64,000 nt of DNA from Photobacterium sp. CCB-ST2H9 (lineage in GTDB: Bacteria > Pseudomonadota > Gammaproteobacteria > Enterobacterales > Vibrionaceae), in contig NZ_CP100426.1 of NCBI RefSeq assembly GCF_023151555.2, positions 1,364,001 through 1,428,000 of the forward strand. Reading direction: 5' to 3'. Below are positions 14,867 through 23,079 of this stretch, one piece after another. Positions within the stretch are counted from its first letter, which is position 1. Every line of letters begins with the position of its first letter. The translations under genes were made by a program, and so were the position numbers. Below the pieces are notes generated by a model. The model was given only the letters and a program-made list of their open reading frames with translations. It had not been told where the DNA came from and did not search any database.

Positions 14867-16110
14867 TGGAAATCTCACGGAATAAGCAGATCATCGCCAT
14901 CTCGGTTGGCGTGCTGGTGACATTCTGGGCGTCATCAATTAAAGGCAGCTATCAGGTTTATTTTCTGGATTTAGCCAGCATGTGTGGACTAGGGCGAGGT
15001 GTGTTCTCGCTCACCAGCGCGCTGTTTGGCCTGTCGATCGGGTTGCTTTCACCTGTGGTGGGCTGGATCTGTGACCGGATTGGCCCGGCGCTGACGATTT
15101 TATCCGGCGCCGTCGTGGCAACCTTTGTATATATGCTGATGATGCTGTCGTTCAATTTCTGGCTGTTTCTGGTGTTGTTCGGTGTGCTGGCTGCATACGC
15201 TTTAACCGCAATGACCTTTGTACCGCTGGCCTTGCTGGTTGACCGGATTTTTGATCACCAGCAGAAAGGGATGGCTTATGCGGCCATCACGAACGGCACG
15301 GCGATTGGGTTTATGGTGCTGTCGCCATTCTGGGTCTGGCTGAATACGTTTTTGATCTGGCAGGACGTCAGTCTGATTATTTTCGGGGTCTTTACACTGG
15401 TCATTCTGCCTGCCTGTATCTGGCTGTGCAGTGTTTTTCCGCGGCGGGAATTCGTGACTGAGGCGGCGGACGTAGCTGACGATGATCTGAAGTGGCACCA
15501 GCACCTGAGAAAACCGCTTTTTCTGTTACTCGCTTTGTCATTTGGCGGCTGTGGCGCATCCATGGCTTACATTGATGTGCATCTGGTGCCCATGCTGCAA
15601 GAGCGATTTACCGAGGGTGAGGGCGGAGCCGCTCTGGTTGCATCATCGCTGAGTGTGCTGGGTGCTGCGGAACTGATTGGTGCTTTTGTGGTGGGCTATT
15701 TGCTGCGGTTTTCCGCGCCCGCGCTGATGCTTGCCCTGCTGTATGCGGTACGCGGTGCATCACTCCTGATTGTGCTGGCCGCCGATAACTTCATCATGTG
15801 CATGATCTTCGCTGTTCTGTTCGGGCTGACGTACATGGGCACCGTGATTGTCACCTCGCTGATGTGTCTCAAAGCTTACGGAGAGAAAGTGAAAGGTAAG
15901 ATTTTCGGTTGCCTGTTCACAGTCCACCAGGTCTTTGTGTTCGGCACGGTCTGGCTGGGCGGGTTGTCTTTTGATGCGACACAAAGTTATTCATTGATCA
16001 CGCTGGCGGTAACCGGGCTGTGTTTTGTGTCTGTGGCAACCGGGCTGGTTTTCTACTTCTCTGATGTGTTGAAAGAGAAGCCGCAATCTCAGATGGCTTC
16101 GCCATCTTAA
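14866..16110 (+). CDS. MFS transporter
   Basis: 414 residues with about 12 hydrophobic helices, the major facilitator pattern. The loop between helices 2 and 3 reads GWICDRIGPALTIL, the MFS signature GxxxDRxGxxx; the fold repeats with a central cytoplasmic loop around residues 195-210. It overlaps the preceding GNAT-HDO gene by one base (TGATG) and precedes the MetZ-like gene by 32 bases, so the three are co-expressed. It probably exports the product, or imports the substrate, of the pathway; the monocarboxylate-transporter-like subgroup (OxlT/MCT) is suggested by the N-terminal arrangement but not certain. Confidence 0.88.
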   Translation: MEISRNKQIIAISVGVLVTFWASSIKGSYQVYFLDLASMCGLGRGVFSLTSALFGLSIGLLSPVVGWICDRIGPALTILSGAVVATFVYMLMMLSFNFWLFLVLFGVLAAYALTAMTFVPLALLVDRIFDHQQKGMAYAAITNGTAIGFMVLSPFWVWLNTFLIWQDVSLIIFGVFTLVILPACIWLCSVFPRREFVTEAADVADDDLKWHQHLRKPLFLLLALSFGGCGASMAYIDVHLVPMLQERFTEGEGGAALVASSLSVLGAAELIGAFVVGYLLRFSAPALMLALLYAVRGASLLIVLAADNFIMCMIFAVLFGLTYMGTVIVTSLMCLKAYGEKVKGKIFGCLFTVHQVFVFGTVWLGGLSFDATQSYSLITLAVTGLCFVSVATGLVFYFSDVLKEKPQSQMASPS

Positions 16111-16142
16111 TCACCTTTTCAAGGATGAAAGGACTATTACGC

Positions 16143-17357
16143 ATGGAACAAACCACCCGAGCAATTCACATGGGGTTTCCGTCGCTGGAAGATTCGCATG
16201 CCGCTGCCATTGCCATGACGTCGGCATATGATTTTAACTCCGCGCAGGAAGCCAGTGACCGGTTCAATGGGGTCACAGAAGGCAACATTTACAGCCGGTT
16301 TACGAATCCATCCGTGGAATATTTTGAACAGAAGCTAGCATCCCTGGAAAATGCAGAAGCTGCGGTTGCCTTTGCCTCGGGTATGGCTGCCTATCTGGCA
16401 CTGGCAATCACGTTTCTCAAACAGGGCGATCATGTCCTGCTGGCGAGCGGTATTTTCGGCACCACGACGCATCTGTTCCGACAGTATTTCGGACAGTTCG
16501 GTATTACGGCTACCTGTGTGGATTTGGATGACCCGCATGCCTGGCAGGATGCGATGCAGCTGAATACCCGGATGATTTTGGTGGAATCGCCCACCAATCC
16601 CTTGCTGAAGGTGGCGGATTTATCCTGGCTGTCCACCCTGGCGAAGCATCATGATGCCCTGTTGGTGGTGGACAATACGTTGCTGTCTCCGGTGAACCAG
16701 CGTCCACTGGCCCATGGCGCGGATCTGGTACTGCATTCAACCGGGAAATTCATTGACGGGCAGGGCCGGACCGTCGGCGGAGTCATTGCGGGCCGCAAAG
16801 CGATGATTCAGCCGCTGAAAGGCTATCTGCGCAGCTCAGGCACCTGCATGAATGCATTTACCGCCTGGGTCCTCAGTCATGGGCTGGATACTCTGAAAGC
16901 CAGAATGACGCTGCATGAGCAAAATGCCAGAACGGTGGCGGCATGGTTGCGCGAGCAGTCTTGTGTGCGGCAGGTTTTCGCCACATTCAGTGACGATCAT
17001 CCGCAGGCCGCGGTGATCGCCAGACAGCAAAGCGGACACAGTCCGGTCCTGAGTTTTGTGGTCGATGGCGGACAGGAAGCGGCCTGGCGATGTATCGATG
17101 CTTTGCAGCTGGTGTCGCGCTGTACCAACATCGGCGATACCAAGTCGATGGTCACGCATCCTGCATCGACAACGCACTGCCGCTATTCGTCTGAAGAGAA
17201 AGCACAATACGGGATCTGTGGCGGCCTCGTCAGGATATGTGTCGGGCTGGAAGCCAGTGAAGATATCATCGCCGATCTGCAACAGGCACTGGCCGCCTCT
17301 CAGAATCAGCAATCCTCAAAAGACCCGTCACCCAAGGAAGTGGTATTGCAGTCATGA
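16143..17357 (+). CDS. O-succinylhomoserine sulfhydrylase (MetZ)-like PLP enzyme
   Basis: 404 residues from ATG 16143 with AAGGA upstream; an ATG at 16125 would add 6 residues. Cys/Met-metabolism PLP family: TRAIHMGFPS start, NIYSRFTNPSVEYFEQKLA, ASGMAAYLAL, the PLP-binding Asp in VVDNTLLSPVNQRPLAHGAD, and the Schiff-base Lys in HSTGKFIDGQGRTVGG. GQGR is diagnostic of MetZ-type enzymes, which make homocysteine from O-succinylhomoserine and sulfide, but gamma-replacement or gamma-lyase activity on another substrate is possible. Placement inside an HDO/MFS operon, rather than with methionine genes, argues for a role in a specialised pathway. It overlaps the following hydrolase gene by 4 bases. 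Confidence 0.85.
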   Translation: MEQTTRAIHMGFPSLEDSHAAAIAMTSAYDFNSAQEASDRFNGVTEGNIYSRFTNPSVEYFEQKLASLENAEAAVAFASGMAAYLALAITFLKQGDHVLLASGIFGTTTHLFRQYFGQFGITATCVDLDDPHAWQDAMQLNTRMILVESPTNPLLKVADLSWLSTLAKHHDALLVVDNTLLSPVNQRPLAHGADLVLHSTGKFIDGQGRTVGGVIAGRKAMIQPLKGYLRSSGTCMNAFTAWVLSHGLDTLKARMTLHEQNARTVAAWLREQSCVRQVFATFSDDHPQAAVIARQQSGHSPVLSFVVDGGQEAAWRCIDALQLVSRCTNIGDTKSMVTHPASTTHCRYSSEEKAQYGICGGLVRICVGLEASEDIIADLQQALAASQNQQSSKDPSPKEVVLQS

Positions 17358-18217
17358 TGAACCGTATTTTATACACCTCGTTTTGGATCGCCGGTCTGCT
17401 GGTTGCGAATCTTGCCAATGCCGGACCGAAACTGGATCCGCAAACTGTACTAAAACAGAACTATGTCGCGTTCCCGTCAGTCTCCGGGACCACGGCACCG
17501 CTGACCATCGCCGCCCGGTTTACCAGACCGGCAGGGATTCAGGCGCCGGTGCCGGCGGTGATTATCGTGCATGGTTCCGGTGGCGTAGATGAGCGCGGGA
17601 CGCTTTACAGTCAGGCGCTAAGCAGCCGGGGGCTTGCGACACTGGAAATCGATATGTGGGCGGCCCGCGGTCTGGACGGCGGTCTCTCCCGGCCCAAGCA
17701 TGTCAAAGACACGCTGCCGGATGTTTATGCGGCGATTGATTATCTGAAATCACGTCAGGATATTGATGCCGACCATATCGGTCTGATCGGGTTTTCCTGG
17801 GGTGGGGTCGTCGCGATGCTGATGGCCGGAGAACAACAGACCGCGCCACTCAAAGCAATGGTCGCGAATTATCCGGTCTGCTGGGCGTATAACAAGGTAC
17901 CGGGGTATCCGTTTACCCGGATTGCGGCAGGCCGCCAGCTGATGATTCTGTCCGGCGCCGAGGATAAATATGATGGGCCGGACGATTGTGAGCATCTGGT
18001 GCAGCAATTACCCACCGACAGCCAGTCCCGGGTGACACTGGAAACGCTGGCCGGGGCAACCCATGCCTTTGAACTGCCCAGAGCCGACAGTCTTTTCTTT
18101 GACCCGTACGCTTTCAGAGGGAAGGGCGGTAATGTTCCGATCCGCTATAACCCGGAAGCAACCCAGCATGCACTCCAACTGGCATCTCAGTTTTTTGTCA
18201 GTCGGTTGAGCGACTAA
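17354..18217 (+). CDS. Secreted dienelactone-hydrolase-like alpha/beta hydrolase
   Basis: 287 residues. An N-terminal signal peptide ends at about NLANA-GP (residue 23), so the protein acts in the periplasm. Alpha/beta-hydrolase features: IIVHGSGGVDERG (oxyanion loop), LEIDMWAARG, nucleophile elbow GFSWGG (Ser), ILSGAEDKYDGPDDC (acid) and GATHAFE (His). This fits the dienelactone hydrolase family. It overlaps the MetZ-like gene by 4 bases (ATGA) and ends 20 bases inside the convergent GlxA-type regulator gene. It may process an exported product or an imported ester. Confidence 0.85.
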   Translation: MMNRILYTSFWIAGLLVANLANAGPKLDPQTVLKQNYVAFPSVSGTTAPLTIAARFTRPAGIQAPVPAVIIVHGSGGVDERGTLYSQALSSRGLATLEIDMWAARGLDGGLSRPKHVKDTLPDVYAAIDYLKSRQDIDADHIGLIGFSWGGVVAMLMAGEQQTAPLKAMVANYPVCWAYNKVPGYPFTRIAAGRQLMILSGAEDKYDGPDDCEHLVQQLPTDSQSRVTLETLAGATHAFELPRADSLFFDPYAFRGKGGNVPIRYNPEATQHALQLASQFFVSRLSD

Positions 18218-19220
18218 ACAGGTATCTCCCTGTACTTTCGGCCGCCGCGTGCCCCTTAGCGGCGGATTCTTTTGGCAGGGACTGATACTTTTTCTTCCAG
18301 GCCGCCCGAAGAGAACTGGCCTGCGGAAAACCGGATTTGAACGCTGCCACTTCAACGGTTTCACCGTGTTCCAGATAGCTTTTTGCTTCTTCCAGCCGGA
18401 GTTCAACCAGATAGTCCCGAATCGTCACGCCGGTGGCATTTTTAAATTCCCGCTGCATATGGCGGGAAGAAACCCGAAACACCTCGGCAATATCGTTTAA
18501 TGTCAGTTTCTCGTTTAACCGGGCTTGCAGATAATCCTGAATTGAATGCACCAGGGGCGAGATGTGGCTGCGGTAACACAATTGCTGGGAAATTTGCGGG
18601 TCATTGGCCATTCTGCGCCGGTAGACTACCAGTTCACGTGCCACCTCGAGAGCCAACGGGCTGCCGTTCAGTTCTTCAATGAGCTGGAGCGCCAGATCGA
18701 TCCCGGCCGTGACACCTGCCGTGGTGTAAATCTGGTCGTCGCGGACAAAAATACGTTCCGGAATCACCTTGGCCGCCGGGAATTGATCTGAAAGCGCCTG
18801 CGTCAGTTTGTGATGGGTTGTGCATTCCCGCTCATCCAGCCATCCGGCCAGTCCGAGCAGGAAAGCGCCGGTACAAATCCCCAAAATACGCGTGTTGTCT
18901 TTCGGCATCCGCCGGAGCCATTCAATACAGGTCTGACTGGCCTGATTCTGATAGATCGCTTTGTGATACTTCGAAGCACAGACGATGACGATGGCATGGT
19001 CCGGCAAGGCAGATGGCAGCGGCTGAATACCGCCAATGGTTAATCCCTGAAAGCTGCTGAAAGAAGACTGATCGCCAATGAAATGTAAGTTCAGCTTCAT
19101 GCCGTAGTTCATGGCTTCGTGGAATGCCTGACAGGGGCCCGCCAGATCGAGCAGGTGCACTTCCGGCGTCAGCAGGAAATAAATATCTCTCGGTGATTCA
19201 TTGAGGTTGGCAGTATCCAT
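18198..19220 (-). CDS. GlxA-family AraC-type transcriptional regulator with DJ-1/PfpI domain
   Basis: 340 residues from ATG 19220; a TTG 12 codons upstream is less likely. The N-terminal DJ-1/PfpI amidotransferase-like domain (residues ~15-180) contains GICTGAFLLGLAGWLDE, in which the nucleophile-elbow Cys is present, and ITTAGVTAGIDLAL-type helices. The C-terminal AraC domain reads LTLNDIAEVFRVSSRHMQRE and RLEEAKSYLEHGETVEVAA. The gene is convergent with the HDO/MetZ operon and their ends overlap by 20 bases. It is a plausible regulator of that operon, sensing a small nitrogenous metabolite, but this is inference. Confidence 0.9.
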   Translation of the reverse strand: MDTANLNESPRDIYFLLTPEVHLLDLAGPCQAFHEAMNYGMKLNLHFIGDQSSFSSFQGLTIGGIQPLPSALPDHAIVIVCASKYHKAIYQNQASQTCIEWLRRMPKDNTRILGICTGAFLLGLAGWLDERECTTHHKLTQALSDQFPAAKVIPERIFVRDDQIYTTAGVTAGIDLALQLIEELNGSPLALEVARELVVYRRRMANDPQISQQLCYRSHISPLVHSIQDYLQARLNEKLTLNDIAEVFRVSSRHMQREFKNATGVTIRDYLVELRLEEAKSYLEHGETVEVAAFKSGFPQASSLRAAWKKKYQSLPKESAAKGHAAAESTGRYLFSRSTD

Positions 19221-19370
19221 TGCCACTGAGTCCCTTGAAATTAAGTCTTCACTCAATGTATCACCCCGTTTGTCTCAGAGGCTAGTGCAATAAAATGAGT
19301 ATGTTAGATTAAGGGCGGTAGTTGACTGATTTTATTCAGAATAAAGCGGATTGATTGAAAAGGAGAAAGG

Positions 19371-19871
19371 ATGGAAATCGTCCAGGCAGCCATGCGGCAT
19401 GAGCAGATGTATGTTCCCTATGTGAAAGCGTGTGCCGAAAGTGGCATCAAACACTATCAGTCCGCTGCGGATGCACCGGAAGCGTATCTCAGAAACTGGG
19501 TCGATTATGCAGAGGGGCGAAATTTGCCTGAAGGCTGGGTACCTGTAACCACCTATTTCTGCATCCGGGATGGCGAAATTCTGGGAACGATCCGGGTCAG
19601 GACCGGTACGAATGAACGTGTCGAGAATATTCTGGGCCATATCGGGTATGAAACCCAGCCGAACGCCAGGCGTCAGGGAGTGGCCAGTCAGATGCTGCAA
19701 TGGGTTTGCAGGCATGTGATCAAAGCACCTGTGCGTATTACCTGTGATGCGGAAAACACCTTTTCCCGTCAGGTGATCGAGCGGAACGGAGGACGTTTGC
19801 TGAAGCACTATTTTAATGAAGAAACCCAGACAAACTTTTTGTGCTTTGAGTTATCACCCTTGGTTGGCTGA
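19371..19871 (+). CDS. GNAT family N-acetyltransferase
   Basis: 166 residues; AAAGGAGAAAGG lies directly before the ATG. GNAT core: VPVTTYFCIRDGEILGTIRV (beta strands 2-4), NILGHIGYETQPNARRQGVA (acetyl-CoA loop, RRQGVAS) and ITCDAENTFSRQVIERNGGR. The family is the predicted acetyltransferase group COG3981, acting on unknown amines. It stands alone between the GlxA-type regulator and the EamA transporter. Confidence 0.88.
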   Translation: MEIVQAAMRHEQMYVPYVKACAESGIKHYQSAADAPEAYLRNWVDYAEGRNLPEGWVPVTTYFCIRDGEILGTIRVRTGTNERVENILGHIGYETQPNARRQGVASQMLQWVCRHVIKAPVRITCDAENTFSRQVIERNGGRLLKHYFNEETQTNFLCFELSPLVG

Positions 19872-19987
19872 TATGTCCGACAGTAAGGGTCGGATGTCCG
19901 GTTAGAGATATGTATTTCTTAGCTGTCCTGAGACAATGAATACATACGTTCAGCGTATTTTTCTACGAGCTTAATCTAAGGCAGCGC

Positions 19988-20875
19988 ATGATCTACTTAT
20001 TACCCTTATTGACCGTTTCAATTTGGGCAGGGAATGCCATTGTAAACAAACTTTCTCACAGCGTAATCGATCCGGGAGCGATCGCATTTTATCGCTGGTT
20101 TTTTGCCATGCTGGCACTGACCCCTTTTGTCCTGAAATCTGTGATTCGTCACTGGGCCAGTATCAGACCTTATTTGTCCAAACTGGCATTTCTAGCCTTG
20201 CTGGGCATGGTGCTCAACCAGTCGCTGGGCTATTTTGCTGCTTCGACAACAACGGCCACCAATATGGCGCTGATCACCTCGCTGGTGCCGCTGATGAGCA
20301 TGTTCCTGAGCGTGCCGATTCTGAAGCAAAAGTTATCGCCTATGGCGGTGATCGGTGCGGTGTTCTCGCTGGGCGGTTTAGTGCTGATGCTCAGCCACGG
20401 GGATCCGGCCCGCCTGATGGCGCAGGGGATCAATCAGGGGGATGGCTTGCTGTTGCTGGCGGCCTTCGTGTATGCGCTGTACTGCGTGCTGCTCAAGCAC
20501 TGGGACATGCCGCTGAGTAACTGGCAGTCGGTGTATGTTCAGGGCGTGTTTGCCGTGTTGTTCCTGATGCCGATGCTGTTTATCAGCCAGCGGATTTCAG
20601 TCACCCGCGAGTCGCTGCCACTGATTATGTTTGCTGCAATTCCGGCTTCCGTGGTTGCGCCCTGGTGCTGGATGAAAGCCATCAAAATGCTGGGTGCAGA
20701 CAAAACGGCGATGTTCATGAACCTGATGCCGGTGATTACCGCAACCATCGCAAGCATCACACTGAACGAACAGCTGGAAGCGGTGCATCTGATCGGCGGC
20801 GCCATGGTGCTCTGTGGTGTTGCGGTTGCGCAGCTTAAACTGAAAGCGCGCCGCAGCAAGCTGGTGGCGGCTTAA
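19988..20875 (+). CDS. EamA/DMT-family transporter
   Basis: 295 residues with ten hydrophobic helices, made of two EamA repeats. The start reads LLPLLTVSIWAGNAIVNKLS, and the helix-pair patterns AIAFYRWFFAMLALTPFVL and ALIPASVVAPWCWMKAIKML-type are typical of the drug/metabolite transporter superfamily. It is an inner-membrane exporter or permease for amino acids or other metabolites; the substrate is unknown. AAGG precedes the ATG. A strong terminator follows at 20909. Confidence 0.9.
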   Translation: MIYLLPLLTVSIWAGNAIVNKLSHSVIDPGAIAFYRWFFAMLALTPFVLKSVIRHWASIRPYLSKLAFLALLGMVLNQSLGYFAASTTTATNMALITSLVPLMSMFLSVPILKQKLSPMAVIGAVFSLGGLVLMLSHGDPARLMAQGINQGDGLLLLAAFVYALYCVLLKHWDMPLSNWQSVYVQGVFAVLFLMPMLFISQRISVTRESLPLIMFAAIPASVVAPWCWMKAIKMLGADKTAMFMNLMPVITATIASITLNEQLEAVHLIGGAMVLCGVAVAQLKLKARRSKLVAA

Positions 20876-20908
20876 GTCAAAACGAATCTAAACATTTTTC
20901 ATATTTTA

Positions 20909-20934
20909 AGGCAGCGGAGACGCTGCCTTTTTTG
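20909..20934 (+). terminator. Rho-independent terminator
   Basis: AGGCAGCG / CGCTGCCT stem with a GAGA loop followed by TTTTTTG, 33 bases after the EamA transporter stop. Confidence 0.93.
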
Positions 20935-21080
20935 TTTTTCTGTCCTTGAAAGCCCAGACCGTCAGATGAGATCAGTACGATAATTTCTAAAGAGGGATCG
21001 GGTGAGATATCGCTTTGCGCAAGCTGCTCGAATTGATTCCGCCCCTGTTGTTGCTCGCACAGAGCAGAAGGAACGAAACC

Positions 21081-22322
21081 ATGAAACACAATGGGAAACA
21101 CGAAAAGCAGTACGACACCCTGACCAGCAAAGGGCATGTGCCGATTCAATCCTGGACCCGGGGCGTGCCTTTTGACCCCAAGGCGCAGGAACAGCTGAAG
21201 CACATTGCGGCCATGGATATCGTGCATCACCATATTGCGGTGATGCCGGATGTTCACCTGGGCAAAGGCGCCACCATTGGCAGTGTGATTCCTTCCGTGA
21301 ACGCGGTGATCCCGGCGGCGGTGGGTGTCGATATCGGTTGCGGCATGGTGGCAGCCAAAACCAGCCTGAAGGCCAGCGACTTACCCGATAACTTAAAAGG
21401 CGTGCGCAGTGCTTTTGAAGCCGCGGTACCGCATGGCCGCACCATCGGACGCGGACGAAAAGATATCGGTGCGTGGGACAAAATTCCTGATCGGGTCGCC
21501 AGTGAGTGGCTGACCCTGCAAAGCCGGTTTGAACGCATCTGTGACAAACACCCGGCGATCCGCAAAACCAACAACGTTCATCATCTGGGCACTATGGGCA
21601 CAGGGAACCACTTTCTGGAGCTGTGTTTAGATGAGTACGACAGCGCCTGGATCATGCTGCACTCCGGCAGCCGGGGCGTCGGTAACCGTATCGGGACTTA
21701 CTTTATCGAACTGGCGAAGCAAGAAATGACCCGGCATCAGATCCACCTGCCGGATCAGGACTTAGCCTACTTAAAAGAGGGCAGCCGGTACTTTGACGAT
21801 TATGTCGAAGCCGTCGAATGGGCGCAGGATTACGCCAGTAAGAACCGGGAAATCATGATGATGAACGCCATCAGCGCGCTGAAACAGGCACTGGGTGTGC
21901 ATTTCTCTGCGGCTGAACTGGCGGTGAACTGTCATCACAACTACGTCTCGCGGGAACATCACTTCGGGAAAGATTGCTATGTCACCCGAAAAGGCGCCGT
22001 GCGCGCTCAGAAAGGGGAGATGGGGATCATTCCGGGCAGTATGGGCGCCAAATCCTTCATTGTCCGCGGGCTGGGCAATGCCGACAGCTTCAACAGCTGC
22101 AGCCACGGCGCAGGCCGCGTGATGTCCCGGACACAAGCCAAGAAGGTGTACAAAATCGCCGATCAGGTTGCGGCGACCCAAGGCGTGGAATGCCGCAAAG
22201 ATGCAGGCGTGATCGACGAAATTCCCATGGCCTATAAAGACATTGATTGCGTCATGGCCGCCCAGAAAGATCTGGTCGAAGTGGTGCACACCCTCAAGCA
22301 GATCGTCTGCGTGAAAGGCTAA
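21081..22322 (+). CDS. rtcB: RNA-splicing ligase RtcB
   Basis: 413 residues from ATG 21081 (AGAAGGA precedes it). RtcB joins 2',3'-cyclic-phosphate or 3'-phosphate RNA ends to 5'-OH ends using GTP and Mn2+. Visible motifs: VMPDVHLGKGATIGSV, GVDIGCGMVA (metal-binding Asp/Cys), HLGTMGTGNHFLEL, MLHSGSRGVGN, VNCHHNYV and CSHGAGR, whose His is the guanylylated residue. The length fits the short RtcB2-type bacterial branch. No rtcA, rtcR or archease gene is beside it, so it may act in RNA repair under a different control. It is the last gene before the AT-rich Hxs island. Confidence 0.95.
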   Translation: MKHNGKHEKQYDTLTSKGHVPIQSWTRGVPFDPKAQEQLKHIAAMDIVHHHIAVMPDVHLGKGATIGSVIPSVNAVIPAAVGVDIGCGMVAAKTSLKASDLPDNLKGVRSAFEAAVPHGRTIGRGRKDIGAWDKIPDRVASEWLTLQSRFERICDKHPAIRKTNNVHHLGTMGTGNHFLELCLDEYDSAWIMLHSGSRGVGNRIGTYFIELAKQEMTRHQIHLPDQDLAYLKEGSRYFDDYVEAVEWAQDYASKNREIMMMNAISALKQALGVHFSAAELAVNCHHNYVSREHHFGKDCYVTRKGAVRAQKGEMGIIPGSMGAKSFIVRGLGNADSFNSCSHGAGRVMSRTQAKKVYKIADQVAATQGVECRKDAGVIDEIPMAYKDIDCVMAAQKDLVEVVHTLKQIVCVKG

Positions 22323-22358
22323 TCAAAACAATGCAGTCGCAACCATTTGTAGCTTGAA

Positions 22359-22371
22359 GTCACACTGTGAC
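22359..22371. repeat. Perfect 13-bp palindrome
   Basis: GTCACACTGTGAC, a 6-1-6 inverted repeat 37 bases after the rtcB stop. It could be an operator; its target is unknown. Confidence 0.5.
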
Positions 22372-22387
22372 GGATTGAATGCAGTCA

Positions 22388-22431
22388 CCCTGAAACCCTG
22401 TTCTAGCATTGATGACAGTAAGGTTTCAGGG
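22388..22431. other. Two-tier hairpin
   Basis: CCCTGAAACC (22388-22397) pairs with GGTTTCAGGG (22422-22431), and inside it CTGT (22398-22401) pairs with ACAG (22415-22418). The 14-bp interrupted stem lacks a T-run, so it is a structured RNA element or insertion-end remnant rather than a standard terminator. Confidence 0.5.
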
Positions 22432-22487
22432 GCTCGTTTGGACGCTTCGGCGGTAGCGTGGAATGCAATCTTTGGGAGACGCTGCAT

Positions 22488-22660
22488 GTCGCGCTTTCAA
22501 TTCGGAATGTCCTTCAGCATTTTCTGATGCCCGCCAGACAGGTTTTGTTGGCCCAAAGCGTATCCAGGAATGCCTTTTGATTCTTTGGTGGTGTCCGGGC
22601 CGGTTGCAGGTGCTCCCTGCGCCGACAACCTAAAATTTCGTCCTGAATTTTTCCCCTGGG
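22488..22660 (+). repeat. Left copy of ~172-bp imperfect inverted repeat flanking the Hxs island
   Basis: This segment aligns almost end to end with the reverse complement of 28492-28662. Long shared blocks include GCCGGGCCGGTTGCAG-like GGGCCGGTTGCAG, GCGCCGACAAC, AATGCCTTTTG and TGAATTTTTCCCCTGGG. I judge the identity at roughly 75-80% by eye. No gene is encoded. Confidence 0.85.
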
Positions 22661-22803
22661 GTTGGGGATAATTAGGCTGAAATTCACAATTCCCTCATAC
22701 GTTTTTTAGAAAACAGTTCAAAAATCGTGATATTACCATTTTCTAATTTTCACTATTAATGGAAGTTTTAAATTTTGGTAAATGTTAATAAAAAGGTGCA
22801 ATC
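22661..22803. promoter_or_regulatory. AT-rich promoter region of the Hxs operon
   Basis: About 140 bases with a marked shift to AT. No clear consensus promoter could be fixed; several TTTxxA/TAxxxT combinations exist. AAAAGG at about 22789-22795 serves as ribosome site for hxsD. Confidence 0.4.
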
Positions 22804-23079
22804 GTGGTGATACGTAGATTGAAAAAGGACAGTTTCTCAGAAATGGTTGTAAGAAGTTCTTTATATTGGATGTCCCCTTTAACTCATTGGAAATTAAATG
22901 AAGAAAATGAAGAGTGGTTAATTACATTCTCTTCAGAGGACGAATCAGTTCTGTTTGAATTTGAACGGCTTATAAATGACTATGTGCTCAGGGAAAAGAT
23001 TTCTGGTAAAACGGGTGTTCATTTAGATGCAATTTCTCGCGCAGTACTTCAGTCAGTTGAGAGGAAGCTATCACAATGA
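22804..23079 (+). CDS. hxsD: His-Xaa-Ser system protein HxsD
   Basis: 91 residues from a GTG at 22804 (a second GTG follows). The segment FERLINDYVLREKISGKTG matches the defining LLNDYxLRE motif of the HxsD family. It is small, acidic/basic mixed, without signal peptide or membrane helix. In the family it always accompanies the paired radical-SAM proteins HxsB and HxsC. Its function is unknown; a peptide-binding or scaffold role like the RiPP recognition element of other radical-SAM systems is a reasonable guess, not shown. It overlaps hxsB by 4 bases and begins the operon. Confidence 0.88.
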   Translation: MVIRRLKKDSFSEMVVRSSLYWMSPLTHWKLNEENEEWLITFSSEDESVLFEFERLINDYVLREKISGKTGVHLDAISRAVLQSVERKLSQ

